Part shown: in pieces, positions 43,699 through 51,269 of the stretch
Numbering within the stretch: position 1 is the first letter of the stretch
Layout: every line of letters starts with the position of its first letter
NCBI GenBank assembly: GCA_041736705.1
Contig: JBGSTC010000019.1
Location: 1-64,000 of the forward strand
Reading direction: 5' to 3'
DNA: 64,000 nucleotides
DNA from: GWE2-51-13 sp041736705
GTDB lineage: Bacteria; Bacillota_I; Bacilli_A; Erysipelotrichales; Erysipelotrichaceae
The notes under the pieces: model-generated
What the model was told of the DNA's origin: nothing
What the model saw: only the letters and a program-made list of their open reading frames with translations
Database searches by the model: none
Made by a program: the position numbers and the translations under genes

Positions 43699-44358
43699 AT
43701 GCTACGATACAAATGTCTGCTGTTGGATCATGACGATACGATCGTCGAAAGTACGATGCAGATCCACTACCCCGCGTTCTTGGAAACGCTGAGGTCGCTG
43801 CGTCCCGAAGAAGACCCGATTTCGATCATCGATTTCGTTTCCACCTGCTATCATCCCGGATTCATGGGGTTATGCGCGAAATATGAGTTCGATGAGGACG
43901 AGATGGTCGAAGAGTATGCGATCTGGAAGAAATATACGCGGGCGCATACGCCTGAAGCATATCCCGGAATCCGTGAAATCCTCTTGAAATTCCGTAGCGA
44001 AGGCGGGAAGATCGTCGTGATTTCGCATTCGGAAAGCAATGAAATCAACCGCGATTACCGTCATAATTTCGGTTTCGAACCGGATTTGGTGTTCGGATGG
44101 GAACTGGGGGAAGAGAAACGTAAACCCAATCCCTATCCGATCGACCAGACCTTGCATCTGCTTGGGCTGCAGCCGGAAGACTGCATCATGGTCGATGATT
44201 TGAAATTGGGGTTGACGATGGTCCGCCAGCGCAACATCCCTTTCGTGGCGGCCGGCTGGTCGCATTTCATCGACGAGATCCGCGACGCCCTAAAAAAAGA
44301 CGCGGACCATTATTGTACCCGCGTCGAAGAACTCAACGAAATTCTGTTTCTAGAATAA
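43699..44358 (+). CDS. HAD-superfamily hydrolase
   Basis: 219 residues from ATG 43699 (GGAGG upstream). Motif I is LLLDHDDTIVES with nucleophile D10 and acid D12; motif II is VVISHSESN, motif III KPNPYPID, motif IV CIMVDDLKLG. The helical cap between about 15 and 85 is of the phosphoglycolate-phosphatase type. Its substrate is not predictable. It stands alone on the plus strand between murG and the rhodanese gene. Confidence 0.85.
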   Translation: MLRYKCLLLDHDDTIVESTMQIHYPAFLETLRSLRPEEDPISIIDFVSTCYHPGFMGLCAKYEFDEDEMVEEYAIWKKYTRAHTPEAYPGIREILLKFRSEGGKIVVISHSESNEINRDYRHNFGFEPDLVFGWELGEEKRKPNPYPIDQTLHLLGLQPEDCIMVDDLKLGLTMVRQRNIPFVAAGWSHFIDEIRDALKKDADHYCTRVEELNEILFLE

Positions 44359-44365
44359 AGATTGG

Positions 44366-44692
44366 TTACTTGCGAACCAAACCGAACGACCAGGTGGAAA
44401 CCCCGCCGATGTTGAAGACATTGGTGTAGCCGACGCGCTTCATGTAGGAGACGGCGTTGGAAGCGCGCGAACCGCTAAGGCAGACGACGAAGATCTTCGC
44501 GTCCTTGTCGGGGAGACTCTTCTCCAATCGTTCAGTCAAGGTGTCGAGCGGGATGTTGACTGCACCGGCGATGTGGCCGTCGCGGAATTCGTCGCGGGTA
44601 CGGACGTCGATCAGTTTGATGGATTTGTCGTTGGCGAGTTCTTCATGGGCTTGTTTTTGGGAAAGGTTGCTGGATTTGAGAAAGTTAAACAT
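44366..44692 (-). CDS. Single-domain rhodanese-like protein
   Basis: 108 residues from ATG 44692 (AAGGAGG upstream). It has LIDVRTRDEFRDGHIAGAVNIP and the active loop CLSGSRA with C71 and R76, so it can probably carry a persulfide. Its start is only 24 bp from the start of the divergent Crp/Fnr gene, which suggests joint control. Confidence 0.9.
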   Translation of the reverse strand: MFNFLKSSNLSQKQAHEELANDKSIKLIDVRTRDEFRDGHIAGAVNIPLDTLTERLEKSLPDKDAKIFVVCLSGSRASNAVSYMKRVGYTNVFNIGGVSTWSFGLVRK

Positions 44693-44716
44693 GGGGTTCC
44701 TCCTTGAAAGGTCGAT

Positions 44717-45394
44717 ATGAAACAATTGGCGGCAAGCGCGAGTCTACGCGATGAATTTCCGATTTTACGTCAACTCGACGACGAACTTTTGATGCGCTTA
44801 TCGCAGACGGCCGCATGGCGGCGCTATGATGCGCATGAAGCGGTCCAAAACAACGACGAGACATGCGACGGCTTGATGAAAGTGAAACAAGGCAGACTGA
44901 GGATCTATATGCAGGATGAGAACGGCAAGGAAATCACGCTTTACCGCCTTTATCCCGGCGATTCCTGCGTCATGACCGCTTCTTGCCTTCTCCATCATAT
45001 GAACGTGGATTTTTTGATCGAAGCGGAAATCGAGACGATCGTCATCCTGTTACCGACGACCTATCTGGGTGCGGTGTCGCAAAGCTATCCCGCATTGAAA
45101 GATCATCTCAATGAACTGGTCCGCTCGCGGTTCAGCCAACTGACCTGGGTCATCCGGCAGATCGTCTTCTCGTCGATGCCATCGCGGATCGCGGAATTCC
45201 TCGTCGAACAATATGTCATTCGGGAATCAAGCGTACTGACGCTGACGCACGAAGAGATCGCCAACGACCTGGGGTCCGCCCGGGAAGTGGTCAGTCGGAT
45301 CTTGAAATACTTCCAGGAAGAAGGCTTGATCGATCAATCCCGTAAGAAAATCAGGCTGGTCGATCTGGAGAACCTGAAGAAAAGAATCATTTAA
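44717..45394 (+). CDS. Crp/Fnr-family transcription regulator
   Basis: 225 residues: an N-terminal cyclic-nucleotide-binding-like beta barrel (about 15-125) and a C-terminal winged helix (about 172-208, LTHEEIANDLGSAREVVSRIL). Cysteines C50, C84 and C90 (GDSCVMTASC) are present, but the FNR N-terminal cluster arrangement is not. The GDSC-x5-C motif recurs in clostridial members near rhodanese and thioredoxin genes. A redox or sulfide signal is possible but inferred. It overlaps trxA by 4 bases at the 3' ends. Confidence 0.88.
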   Translation: MKQLAASASLRDEFPILRQLDDELLMRLSQTAAWRRYDAHEAVQNNDETCDGLMKVKQGRLRIYMQDENGKEITLYRLYPGDSCVMTASCLLHHMNVDFLIEAEIETIVILLPTTYLGAVSQSYPALKDHLNELVRSRFSQLTWVIRQIVFSSMPSRIAEFLVEQYVIRESSVLTLTHEEIANDLGSAREVVSRILKYFQEEGLIDQSRKKIRLVDLENLKKRII

Positions 45395-45690
45395 AACAAG
45401 GCAAGCAGGACGTTTTCGTTGGCAAGGCCGACCTTACGGTTGACTTCCACGCCCTTGTTCATCGCGACGACCGTCGGGATGCTGCGTACGCCGAATTTCA
45501 TCGCCAATTCCTGGTTGGCGTCGACATCGCATTTCACGACGAGGACTTCAGGATGGGTGGTCGAAATCTTTTCCATGACGGGACTGATCATCTTACAGGG
45601 TCCGCACCAGTCGGCGTAGAAGTCGATGAGTACGGGTTTGGCGGAATTGAGGACGATTTCTTTAAAGTTTTGATTGGTTAATTGGATCAT
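45391..45690 (-). CDS. trxA: Thioredoxin
   Basis: Small thiol-disulfide protein, 99 residues from ATG 45690, with the active site WCGPC (C29, C32) after IDFYAD and the cis-proline region RSIPTVV. GGAGGT lies upstream. Its stop overlaps that of the convergent Crp/Fnr gene. Slightly shorter than typical 105-residue thioredoxins at the C-terminus. Confidence 0.93.
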   Translation of the reverse strand: MIQLTNQNFKEIVLNSAKPVLIDFYADWCGPCKMISPVMEKISTTHPEVLVVKCDVDANQELAMKFGVRSIPTVVAMNKGVEVNRKVGLANENVLLALF

Positions 45691-45709
45691 GGTTGATACC
45701 TCCACGAAA

Positions 45710-45718
45710 AGTATACCA
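45710..45718 (-). promoter_or_regulatory. Extended -10 promoter of trxA
   Basis: Minus strand TGGTATACT (TG-N-TATACT) just upstream of the trxA ribosome binding site; no clear -35. Confidence 0.55.
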
Positions 45719-45750
45719 AAGGCTTACCTTGTTTTATGTGATAAAATCAC

Positions 45751-45774
45751 AAAAGGGAGAATTCTCCCTTTTTT
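45751..45774 (-). terminator. Terminator after ruvB
   Basis: A 22-base perfect inverted repeat (AAAAGGGAGAA and its complement, 45751-45772) abuts the ruvB stop. T runs occur on both strands (TTTTGTGATTTT on the minus strand). It ends ruvAB transcripts. Confidence 0.75.
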
Positions 45775-46775
45775 CATTCGAATAGATTGTCCTGGACGTT
45801 GATGCCCAAGTGTTGGTAGCCCAACATCGTAACCACCCTACCACGTGGCGTACGATTGATGAAACCCAACTGAAGAAGATAGGGTTCATAGACGTCTTCC
45901 AGGGTCATCGGTTCTTCCTGGATGCTGGAAGCGAGGGCTTCCAATCCGACCGGACCGCCTTTGAAGCGTTCGATGATGCCTTTCAGATAACGGATGTCGA
46001 CTTCATCCAAGCCCAGACTATCGACTTTCAACCGGTTGAGCGCCATTTCGGCGATGTCAAACGAGATCCGTCCGTCGTTCATGACTTGGGCGAAATCGCG
46101 GACGCGACGGAAAAGTCGGTTCGCGATCCGCGGCGTACCGCGGCTGCGCTTGGCGATCTCACGGACCGCCGTTTCATCGATTTCGGTTTCCAACACCCTC
46201 GACGTACGGCGCAGGATCTGCGAAAGCTCGTCGATCGAATAGTATTCCAATTTCGAGACGATCCCGAAACGGTCGCGCAGCGGAGCGGTCAGATCCCCTG
46301 CCCGTGTGGTCGCCCCGACAAGCGTGAATGGCGGAAGATCCAGACGGATCGACCGGACGCTGGCTTCTTTTCCTACGACGATGTCGATGCAATAATCTTC
46401 CATCGCGGGATACAACACTTCTTCCACGACTTTGGGAAGACGGTGGATTTCGTCGATGAACAGGACATCCCCGGCCTGAAGCGAACTGAGGATGGCGGCG
46501 AGGTCGCCGCTACGCTCGATGCTGGGTCCGCTGGTAATCCGGATGTTCCCTCCCATTTCATTGGATAGGATATAGGCAAGAGTCGTCTTACCCAGGCCTG
46601 GAGGGCCGTATAAAAGGACGTGATCCAACGCTTCGTTGCGTTTGGTCGCCGCCTGTATGAAAATCTTGAGGTTTTCCTTGAGATGGTCCTGGCCGACATA
46701 TTCGCTCAATCGCGAAGGTCGCAGACTTGCCTCTTCATCCCCGGGTTCCTTGAACGCCGATAACAACGCTTCCAT
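45774..46775 (-). CDS. ruvB: Holliday junction branch migration ATPase RuvB
   Basis: Hexameric motor of the RuvAB complex. The 333 residues have Walker A GPPGLGKT at 57-64, Walker B VLFIDEIHRL, sensor VGATTRAGDLTAPLRDRFG and a C-terminal winged helix (GRVVTMLGYQHLG). It starts 1 base after the ruvA stop. Confidence 0.98.
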   Translation of the reverse strand: MEALLSAFKEPGDEEASLRPSRLSEYVGQDHLKENLKIFIQAATKRNEALDHVLLYGPPGLGKTTLAYILSNEMGGNIRITSGPSIERSGDLAAILSSLQAGDVLFIDEIHRLPKVVEEVLYPAMEDYCIDIVVGKEASVRSIRLDLPPFTLVGATTRAGDLTAPLRDRFGIVSKLEYYSIDELSQILRRTSRVLETEIDETAVREIAKRSRGTPRIANRLFRRVRDFAQVMNDGRISFDIAEMALNRLKVDSLGLDEVDIRYLKGIIERFKGGPVGLEALASSIQEEPMTLEDVYEPYLLQLGFINRTPRGRVVTMLGYQHLGINVQDNLFE

Positions 46776-46776
46776 C

Positions 46777-47355
46777 TTACCCCACCTTCCGCTTCAATAA
46801 GAGACCCAGCGCGACCTTGACGTATTCATCGCTGGTCTTCGCATCGGATTGAACCAAATCCTTCTGGATCGACGAAATTTCACCCGGTTTGTATCCCAGC
46901 GATTTCAAGGCTTCCAGCGCATCCATCAACAGCGGGTTGCCCGTCTGTTCCTTGGTATGCGTCGCAACCAGTTTTCCCTTGAGATCCAGGATGATCTGCG
47001 AAGCGGTTTTCGCCCCGATCCCCGGCATCGTTTTCAAATACGCGACATCCGACACTTCGATCGCCATGATGATCCGCTCGAAGGTGGAAGCGGCCAAGAT
47101 CCCGGAAGCGGTTTTGCATCCCAGTCCTTTGACGCTGATCAGTTTCACGAAGAGGTCGTACTCGTCCATGGATTGAAAGCCGTACAGGCTTTGTTCGTCC
47201 TCGCGTATGTAATGATAGGTATACAGCGAGACTTGCTGATTCAGGGACAAGGCTTCGGGATGCGCGAAAAAGACACGGTAGCCGATGCCTTGGTTCTCGA
47301 TGATCACCCAGTCTTGGGTAAAACTATGGACTCTTCCGGATATGAACGCAATCAT
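46777..47355 (-). CDS. ruvA: Holliday junction DNA-binding protein RuvA
   Basis: Tetrameric junction binder, 192 residues from ATG 47355 (MIAFISGRVHSFTQD). Domain I OB fold, domain II with two helix-hairpin-helix motifs (ISVKGLGCKTASGIL and TMPGIGAKTASQII), domain III at the C-terminus for RuvB contact. A GGTGAT site and a good promoter lie directly upstream. Confidence 0.96.
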   Translation of the reverse strand: MIAFISGRVHSFTQDWVIIENQGIGYRVFFAHPEALSLNQQVSLYTYHYIREDEQSLYGFQSMDEYDLFVKLISVKGLGCKTASGILAASTFERIIMAIEVSDVAYLKTMPGIGAKTASQIILDLKGKLVATHTKEQTGNPLLMDALEALKSLGYKPGEISSIQKDLVQSDAKTSDEYVKVALGLLLKRKVG

Positions 47356-47371
47356 GTTATCACCGTGTTCA

Positions 47372-47400
47372 ATTATACCATGCCTTGACCCTAGAGACAA
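47372..47400 (-). promoter_or_regulatory. Promoter of ruvA-ruvB
   Basis: Minus strand TTGTCT (47395-47400), 17-base spacer, TATAAT (47372-47377) with an extended TG (CATGGTATAAT). It overlaps the end of the obgE terminator T tract. Confidence 0.8.
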
Positions 47401-47429
47401 AAAAAGTGGATTCGCTTTCGCTAATCCAC
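47400..47429 (-). terminator. Terminator of obgE
   Basis: Minus strand GTGGATT (47423-47429), GAAA-loop inner stem, AATCCAC (47406-47412), then a run of seven T. The left arm contains the last obgE codons and the TAG stop. Confidence 0.85.
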
Positions 47430-48695
47430 AAAGAGGAATTCGGTATTCGCAAGCTGGATGACATCGCCGTCGCTCGCACCGGCTTTACGCAGGGCTTCGT
47501 CGACGCCCATGTTCCGCACGGCACGTGCGAAACGCTGGATATCGGTGTCGGTCTTCATATCCGCCATCGCATAAAGACGTTCGATCCGTTTGCCGGTAAG
47601 GCGCCAAGTATGATCGCCGATCCGTGAAACGATGAAGGGTTCGTCTTCCGGGATGAACTTATAGTGGACGCCGTCTTCCTTGAGTTCATGCAGGATGAAT
47701 TCAGGGGTGGTTTCGATGAGTTGGATCGTTTTATACAAAACGTCATCCAAGCCTTCACGGATCAAGGTGATGGTCTCGAAGACTTGAAGATCCGGAAACG
47801 CTTCCTTGAAGCGTTTCAAGTTTTCCTTGGCTTCGGGCAGATCCATCTTGTTGGCGACGACCACTTGGGGACGCTCCAGTAAACGGAACTGATACAGACC
47901 CAGTTCGGTGTTGATGATCCGATAATCTTCCACCGGGTCCCGATGATCCACCCCGCCCATGTCGATGATATGGATCAGGACGCGGCAGCGTTCGATGTGA
48001 CGCAGGAATTGGTGACCCAAACCTTTGCCTTGGCTGGCGCCTTCGATCAATCCGGGCAGGTCCGCCAAGACGAAAGAACGTCCATCTTTAACTTGCACGA
48101 CACCGAGGTTGGGGACGATGGTGGTGAAAGGATAATCCGCGATCTCGGGTCGTGCCGCGCTGACGACGGATAAAAACGTCGATTTACCGACAGAGGGATA
48201 ACCGATCAGACCGGCATCCGCCAAGAGTTTCAGTTCGACCAGGATTTCAAGTTCGTCGCCCGGTGCGCCTTTTTCGGCGAAATCGGGGGCCGGGTTGCGG
48301 GGGGTGGCGAAATGCCAGTTCCCGCGTCCGCCCTTCCCTCCGGCGACGATGATTGCTTGTTGTCCGGGACGGACCAAGTCGGCTAAAATACGGTCGTCCT
48401 TGATGTCCCTGACGATCGTTCCCAGCGGGACTTTCACGATGCTGCTTTCACCGCGAACCCCCGACATTTTCTTATTCTTACCGTTACCGCCGTTTTCGGC
48501 GGCGATCAGTTTATTGAAGCGTAGATCCAAAAGGGTCGACTTATTCGTGTCGACCTCGAAAATGACGCTACCGCCATCGCCTCCGTCCCCGCCGAAAGGT
48601 CCCCCTAAAGGAACGTATTTCTCACGACGGAAAGATGCCATGCCGTTGCCGCCTTTTCCTGCCCGTACTCTGATTTTGACGCGATCGATGAACAT
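47421..48695 (-). CDS. obgE: GTPase ObgE/CgtA
   Basis: Essential GTPase for 50S assembly and stress signalling. The 424 residues have the glycine-rich Obg fold (1-158, VKIRVRAGKGGNGMASFRRE), G1 GYPSVGKST, G3 DLPGLIEGA, G4 NKMD, and a C-terminal OCT domain ending GDVIQLANTEFLFVD. AAAGGAG precedes the ATG. Confidence 0.97.
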   Translation of the reverse strand: MFIDRVKIRVRAGKGGNGMASFRREKYVPLGGPFGGDGGDGGSVIFEVDTNKSTLLDLRFNKLIAAENGGNGKNKKMSGVRGESSIVKVPLGTIVRDIKDDRILADLVRPGQQAIIVAGGKGGRGNWHFATPRNPAPDFAEKGAPGDELEILVELKLLADAGLIGYPSVGKSTFLSVVSAARPEIADYPFTTIVPNLGVVQVKDGRSFVLADLPGLIEGASQGKGLGHQFLRHIERCRVLIHIIDMGGVDHRDPVEDYRIINTELGLYQFRLLERPQVVVANKMDLPEAKENLKRFKEAFPDLQVFETITLIREGLDDVLYKTIQLIETTPEFILHELKEDGVHYKFIPEDEPFIVSRIGDHTWRLTGKRIERLYAMADMKTDTDIQRFARAVRNMGVDEALRKAGASDGDVIQLANTEFLFVD

Positions 48696-48712
48696 GTGCG
48701 ACTCCTTTCAAA

Positions 48713-48737
48713 CAAAAATCCCCGAGAGCGGGGATTT
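48713..48737 (-). terminator. Terminator of the rplU-prp-rpmA operon
   Basis: Minus strand AAATCCCCG-CTCT-CGGGGATTT followed by TTGTTT, just after the rpmA stop and before obgE. Confidence 0.85.
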
Positions 48738-48741
48738 ACGA

Positions 48742-49026
48742 CTAGGCTTGGGGATAAACGGAAACTTTCGTTCTGTTTTTTCCTAAGCGTTCGAACTTTA
48801 CGACGCCGCCGACTAACGCAAATAGCGTATCGTCGCCGCCTCGCCCGACGTTGGTACCGGGATGAATTTTTGTGCCGCGTTGACGGTACAGAATGGATCC
48901 GGCGTTAGCAAATTGACCATCCGACTTCTTGGCGCCCAAACGTTTCGATTGGGAGTCACGGCCGTTCCGAGTGGAACCGACACCTTTTTTAGAAGCGAAT
49001 AATTGAATGTCCAACACAAATTTCAT
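48742..49026 (-). CDS. rpmA: 50S ribosomal protein L27 (with cleavable N-terminus)
   Basis: 94 residues from ATG 49026. It starts MKFVLDIQLFA-SKKGVG: the extension ending in LFA before SKKG matches the L27 pre-sequence of Bacillota, which Prp removes after the alanine (here A11) to expose the residues reaching the peptidyl-transferase centre. Prp is encoded directly upstream. The rest (GSTRNGRDSQSKRLG ... RGTKIHPGTNVGRGGDDTLFA) is standard L27. Confidence 0.97.
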   Translation of the reverse strand: MKFVLDIQLFASKKGVGSTRNGRDSQSKRLGAKKSDGQFANAGSILYRQRGTKIHPGTNVGRGGDDTLFALVGGVVKFERLGKNRTKVSVYPQA

Positions 49027-49030
49027 GGTT

Positions 49031-49357
49031 TTACACCTCCTGTTTCGCGATATGAATATACTTTGAATATTGGTTTTCGATGGTTTCCAACTGTGCCAGC
49101 ACAGTATGGAGGATAATTTGGACATCGTGATTCCCGTTTTCCAGCACCTTGATTTCGATCAGTGCGTCTTCACCCTTTACGAGCGTTAAGTCGCACGCCT
49201 TCGAAGCCATTCTATCCAGCGCATTGAGCGCACCGGTCGCGATCGAACTGACGCTTGCGCATACCAGATCCTGGCCGCGTTTCGCCGACATCGCATGTCC
49301 GGTGACGGACAGATGGAGGATGGTGGAAGATCGATACGAGACACTCACCGTAATCAT
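49031..49357 (-). CDS. prp: Ribosomal-processing cysteine protease Prp
   Basis: YsxB/Prp-family protease that trims the L27 N-terminus; 108 residues. The catalytic pair fits: H21 in TGHAMSA and C33 in LVCASVS. It sits between rplU and rpmA, 4 bp upstream of rpmA, the standard arrangement in organisms with extended L27. Confidence 0.95.
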   Translation of the reverse strand: MITVSVSYRSSTILHLSVTGHAMSAKRGQDLVCASVSSIATGALNALDRMASKACDLTLVKGEDALIEIKVLENGNHDVQIILHTVLAQLETIENQYSKYIHIAKQEV

Positions 49358-49362
49358 CTGGA

Positions 49363-49674
49363 CTACGCCTCGATGGATTCGATGATGAGTTTCGTATACG
49401 GTTGACGATGGCCGACTTTACGACGGGTCGAACCTTTTTTCGGTTTGTAACGGAAGATGACGATCTTCTTGTCCTTACCTTGTTTTTCGACTTTCGCGGT
49501 GACCTTCGCGCCCTTTACATACGGGGCTCCGAAGCGGGTCGTACGGTTGGAATAGACCAACACTTTATCGAAGATGACTTCTTCGCCTTCTTGGACATCC
49601 AATTTTTCTACGAAAATGGAAGCTCCGACTTCGACGCGGAGTTGTTTTCCGCCGGTTTCAATGACTGCGTACAT
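49363..49674 (-). CDS. rplU: 50S ribosomal protein L21
   Basis: 103 residues starting at ATG 49674 (MYAVIETGGKQLRVEVG), with the signature KVGHRQPYTKLIIESI at the C-terminus. AAAGGAGGTG lies upstream. First gene of the rplU-prp-rpmA operon, preceded by a structured leader. Confidence 0.97.
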   Translation of the reverse strand: MYAVIETGGKQLRVEVGASIFVEKLDVQEGEEVIFDKVLVYSNRTTRFGAPYVKGAKVTAKVEKQGKDKKIVIFRYKPKKGSTRRKVGHRQPYTKLIIESIEA

Positions 49675-49785
49675 GGTTTGCACCTCCTTTTTCTGGGTTG
49701 AGACTCGCCGTTATGGGTGGTTTTTAAAGACACTTGAAAACCCGTACCGTGCGGTTGCGTTCCTTTGAGAAAGGCAACGTAGTAC
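49675..49785 (-). ncRNA. Probable L21 leader RNA
   Basis: The 110-base leader between the promoter and rplU contains GAACGCAACCGCACGGTACG and GGGTTTTCAAGTG blocks, a conserved-looking core similar to the L21 leader of Bacillota, and ends with the AAAGGAGGTG site. Such leaders are thought to mediate autogenous control by L21. Assignment is from remembered sequence similarity, not a covariance search. Confidence 0.6.
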
Positions 49786-49814
49786 ATTTTAGCATGCTTC
49801 AGGCGTTTCGTCAA
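49786..49814 (-). promoter_or_regulatory. Promoter of rplU-prp-rpmA
   Basis: Minus strand TTGACG (49809-49814), 17-base spacer, TAAAAT (49786-49791) with extended TG. It overlaps the last codons of the DUF554 gene. Confidence 0.85.
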
Positions 49815-50545
49815 ATGAAGTTCGCGATGAACTCGACGACCCTTGGAATGAGCGTTTCCGTGATGTAAAACAAGGCCGGACGGACTAAAATCGGCAGGAA
49901 AATCGCCGGGATCAGGTTGGCGACTTTGATGTCCGAAATCTTCAGCATCCTCAGTCCCAGACCGATGATGACCACCGATCCCACGATGCCCATGTCCAGG
50001 ATCAAGACCTCACTGAGCCAGGGTGCGACCAATGAACTCATCAGCGTGATCGAACCTTGATAGGCTAAAATCACGAAGGAAGAAAACAGGACGCCGATGC
50101 CCAGGGAAGAGGCGAAGATGATCGAAGCGATGAAGTCCAATAGGCTTTTCGTATAGAGGATCGTGTGGTCGCCATGCAGACCGCTGTTGAGCGATCCGAC
50201 GATGGCCATCGCGCCGACCCCGAACAAGAGGCTGGCACTGACGAAACCCGTGGCGAAGGTCCCTTTCGCGTTCTTGGCGACTTTGGATTCGATCCAGAGT
50301 CCGAATCGGCCGAGTTTATCTTCGATGTCGATCCATTCGCCCAGATACGCTCCGATCGCCATCGATGCGATGAGGATCAACGGGTCTTTTACGCCGATCG
50401 AGCCTTGGACGCCAAGCAAGATGATGCATAATCCCAACCCTTTCATCAAGGTCGTGGAGATCTTATCCGAGATCCCGTGATGCAGATATAGCCCCAATAG
50501 CGATCCGATGATGATCGCAAAGAAATTCACCCATGTCCCAGTCAT
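49811..50545 (-). CDS. DUF554 integral membrane protein
   Basis: 244 residues with about seven hydrophobic segments; begins MTGTWVNFFAIIIGSLLGLYL, and has FATGFVSASLLFGVGAMAIVGSLNSG and GIVGSVVIIGLGLRML, typical of the DUF554 (YdfK-type) family. It is probably a transporter or channel, but the function is not known. It overlaps the TrmN6-like gene by 4 bases. Confidence 0.88.
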   Translation of the reverse strand: MTGTWVNFFAIIIGSLLGLYLHHGISDKISTTLMKGLGLCIILLGVQGSIGVKDPLILIASMAIGAYLGEWIDIEDKLGRFGLWIESKVAKNAKGTFATGFVSASLLFGVGAMAIVGSLNSGLHGDHTILYTKSLLDFIASIIFASSLGIGVLFSSFVILAYQGSITLMSSLVAPWLSEVLILDMGIVGSVVIIGLGLRMLKISDIKVANLIPAIFLPILVRPALFYITETLIPRVVEFIANFI

Positions 50546-51204
50546 ATGTTTTCCCCTTTTTTAAATACATCCGGTGCTTCGACGGTGCAACCGTCGTTCC
50601 CGTTTTTAAGTGCTTCGATGAGTATCCCGGACGATGCCGCATCCACATCGTCGTGGATGAAGCGGATGCGTTTAATCGCGAATCGATAAGATTCAAGGAC
50701 GCGGATCAGTTCGGCGGTCCGGCTTGAACGATGGACCAAGGCGAGTCTGCCATGATCGCGAAGCAGGCGAAACGCATGTTTCGCCAGTTCATCCAAGGTG
50801 AGCGAGCTTTCATGCCGGGCGGCGTTAAGGTAAGGATTCGATCCCTGGTCGCTACCTTCCTTGAAATAAGGCGGGTTGCACAGGACTAAATCGAAGGTAC
50901 CGTCGCTGAAGGATTCCAGCGGACAAACCTGAAACGTCGCGTTTGCGACTGAATTAAGCGAAGCGTTGCGCTTCGCCAACTCGATCGCTTCATCGAAGAG
51001 ATCGATCCCGATTCCCTCGCTCCCTCCTTGTTTCAAGGCATAGACCAGAAGCACGCCGTTGTTGGTTCCGATATCCAAGATGCGGTCTTTCGCTCTGACG
51101 TTCATGAAACGGCACAACGCGACGGTGTCGGAATTGAACCGAAACATCTCCTTGCGCTGGATGAATTGAAGATTCGTGCCGGGTAGAAAATCGGTTTTTA
51201 TCAC
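50542..51204 (-). CDS. trmN6: TrmN6-like tRNA (adenine-N6)-methyltransferase
   Basis: Predicted to methylate A37 of a tRNA such as tRNA1(Val). The 220 residues have the SAM motif ILDIGTNNGVLLVYAL and the N6-amino-methylase motif LCNPPYFKEGS. I choose GTG 51204, which has AGAGGG at good spacing; an upstream ATG at 51255 lacks one and adds residues overlapping the terminator area. The tRNA substrate is inferred from the family. Confidence 0.85.
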   Translation of the reverse strand: MIKTDFLPGTNLQFIQRKEMFRFNSDTVALCRFMNVRAKDRILDIGTNNGVLLVYALKQGGSEGIGIDLFDEAIELAKRNASLNSVANATFQVCPLESFSDGTFDLVLCNPPYFKEGSDQGSNPYLNAARHESSLTLDELAKHAFRLLRDHGRLALVHRSSRTAELIRVLESYRFAIKRIRFIHDDVDAASSGILIEALKNGNDGCTVEAPDVFKKGENI

Positions 51205-51243
51205 AAGATCGCCCTCTTTCGTTCTAGTATATCGTTTTCGATG

Positions 51244-51269
51244 AAAAAAGACCATGATTTTTCATGGTC
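51244..51269 (-). terminator. Terminator of the two-component operon
   Basis: Minus strand GACCATGA (51262-51269 in complement), AAAA loop, TCATGGTC (51250-51257 in complement), then six T. It follows the histidine kinase stop. Confidence 0.9.
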
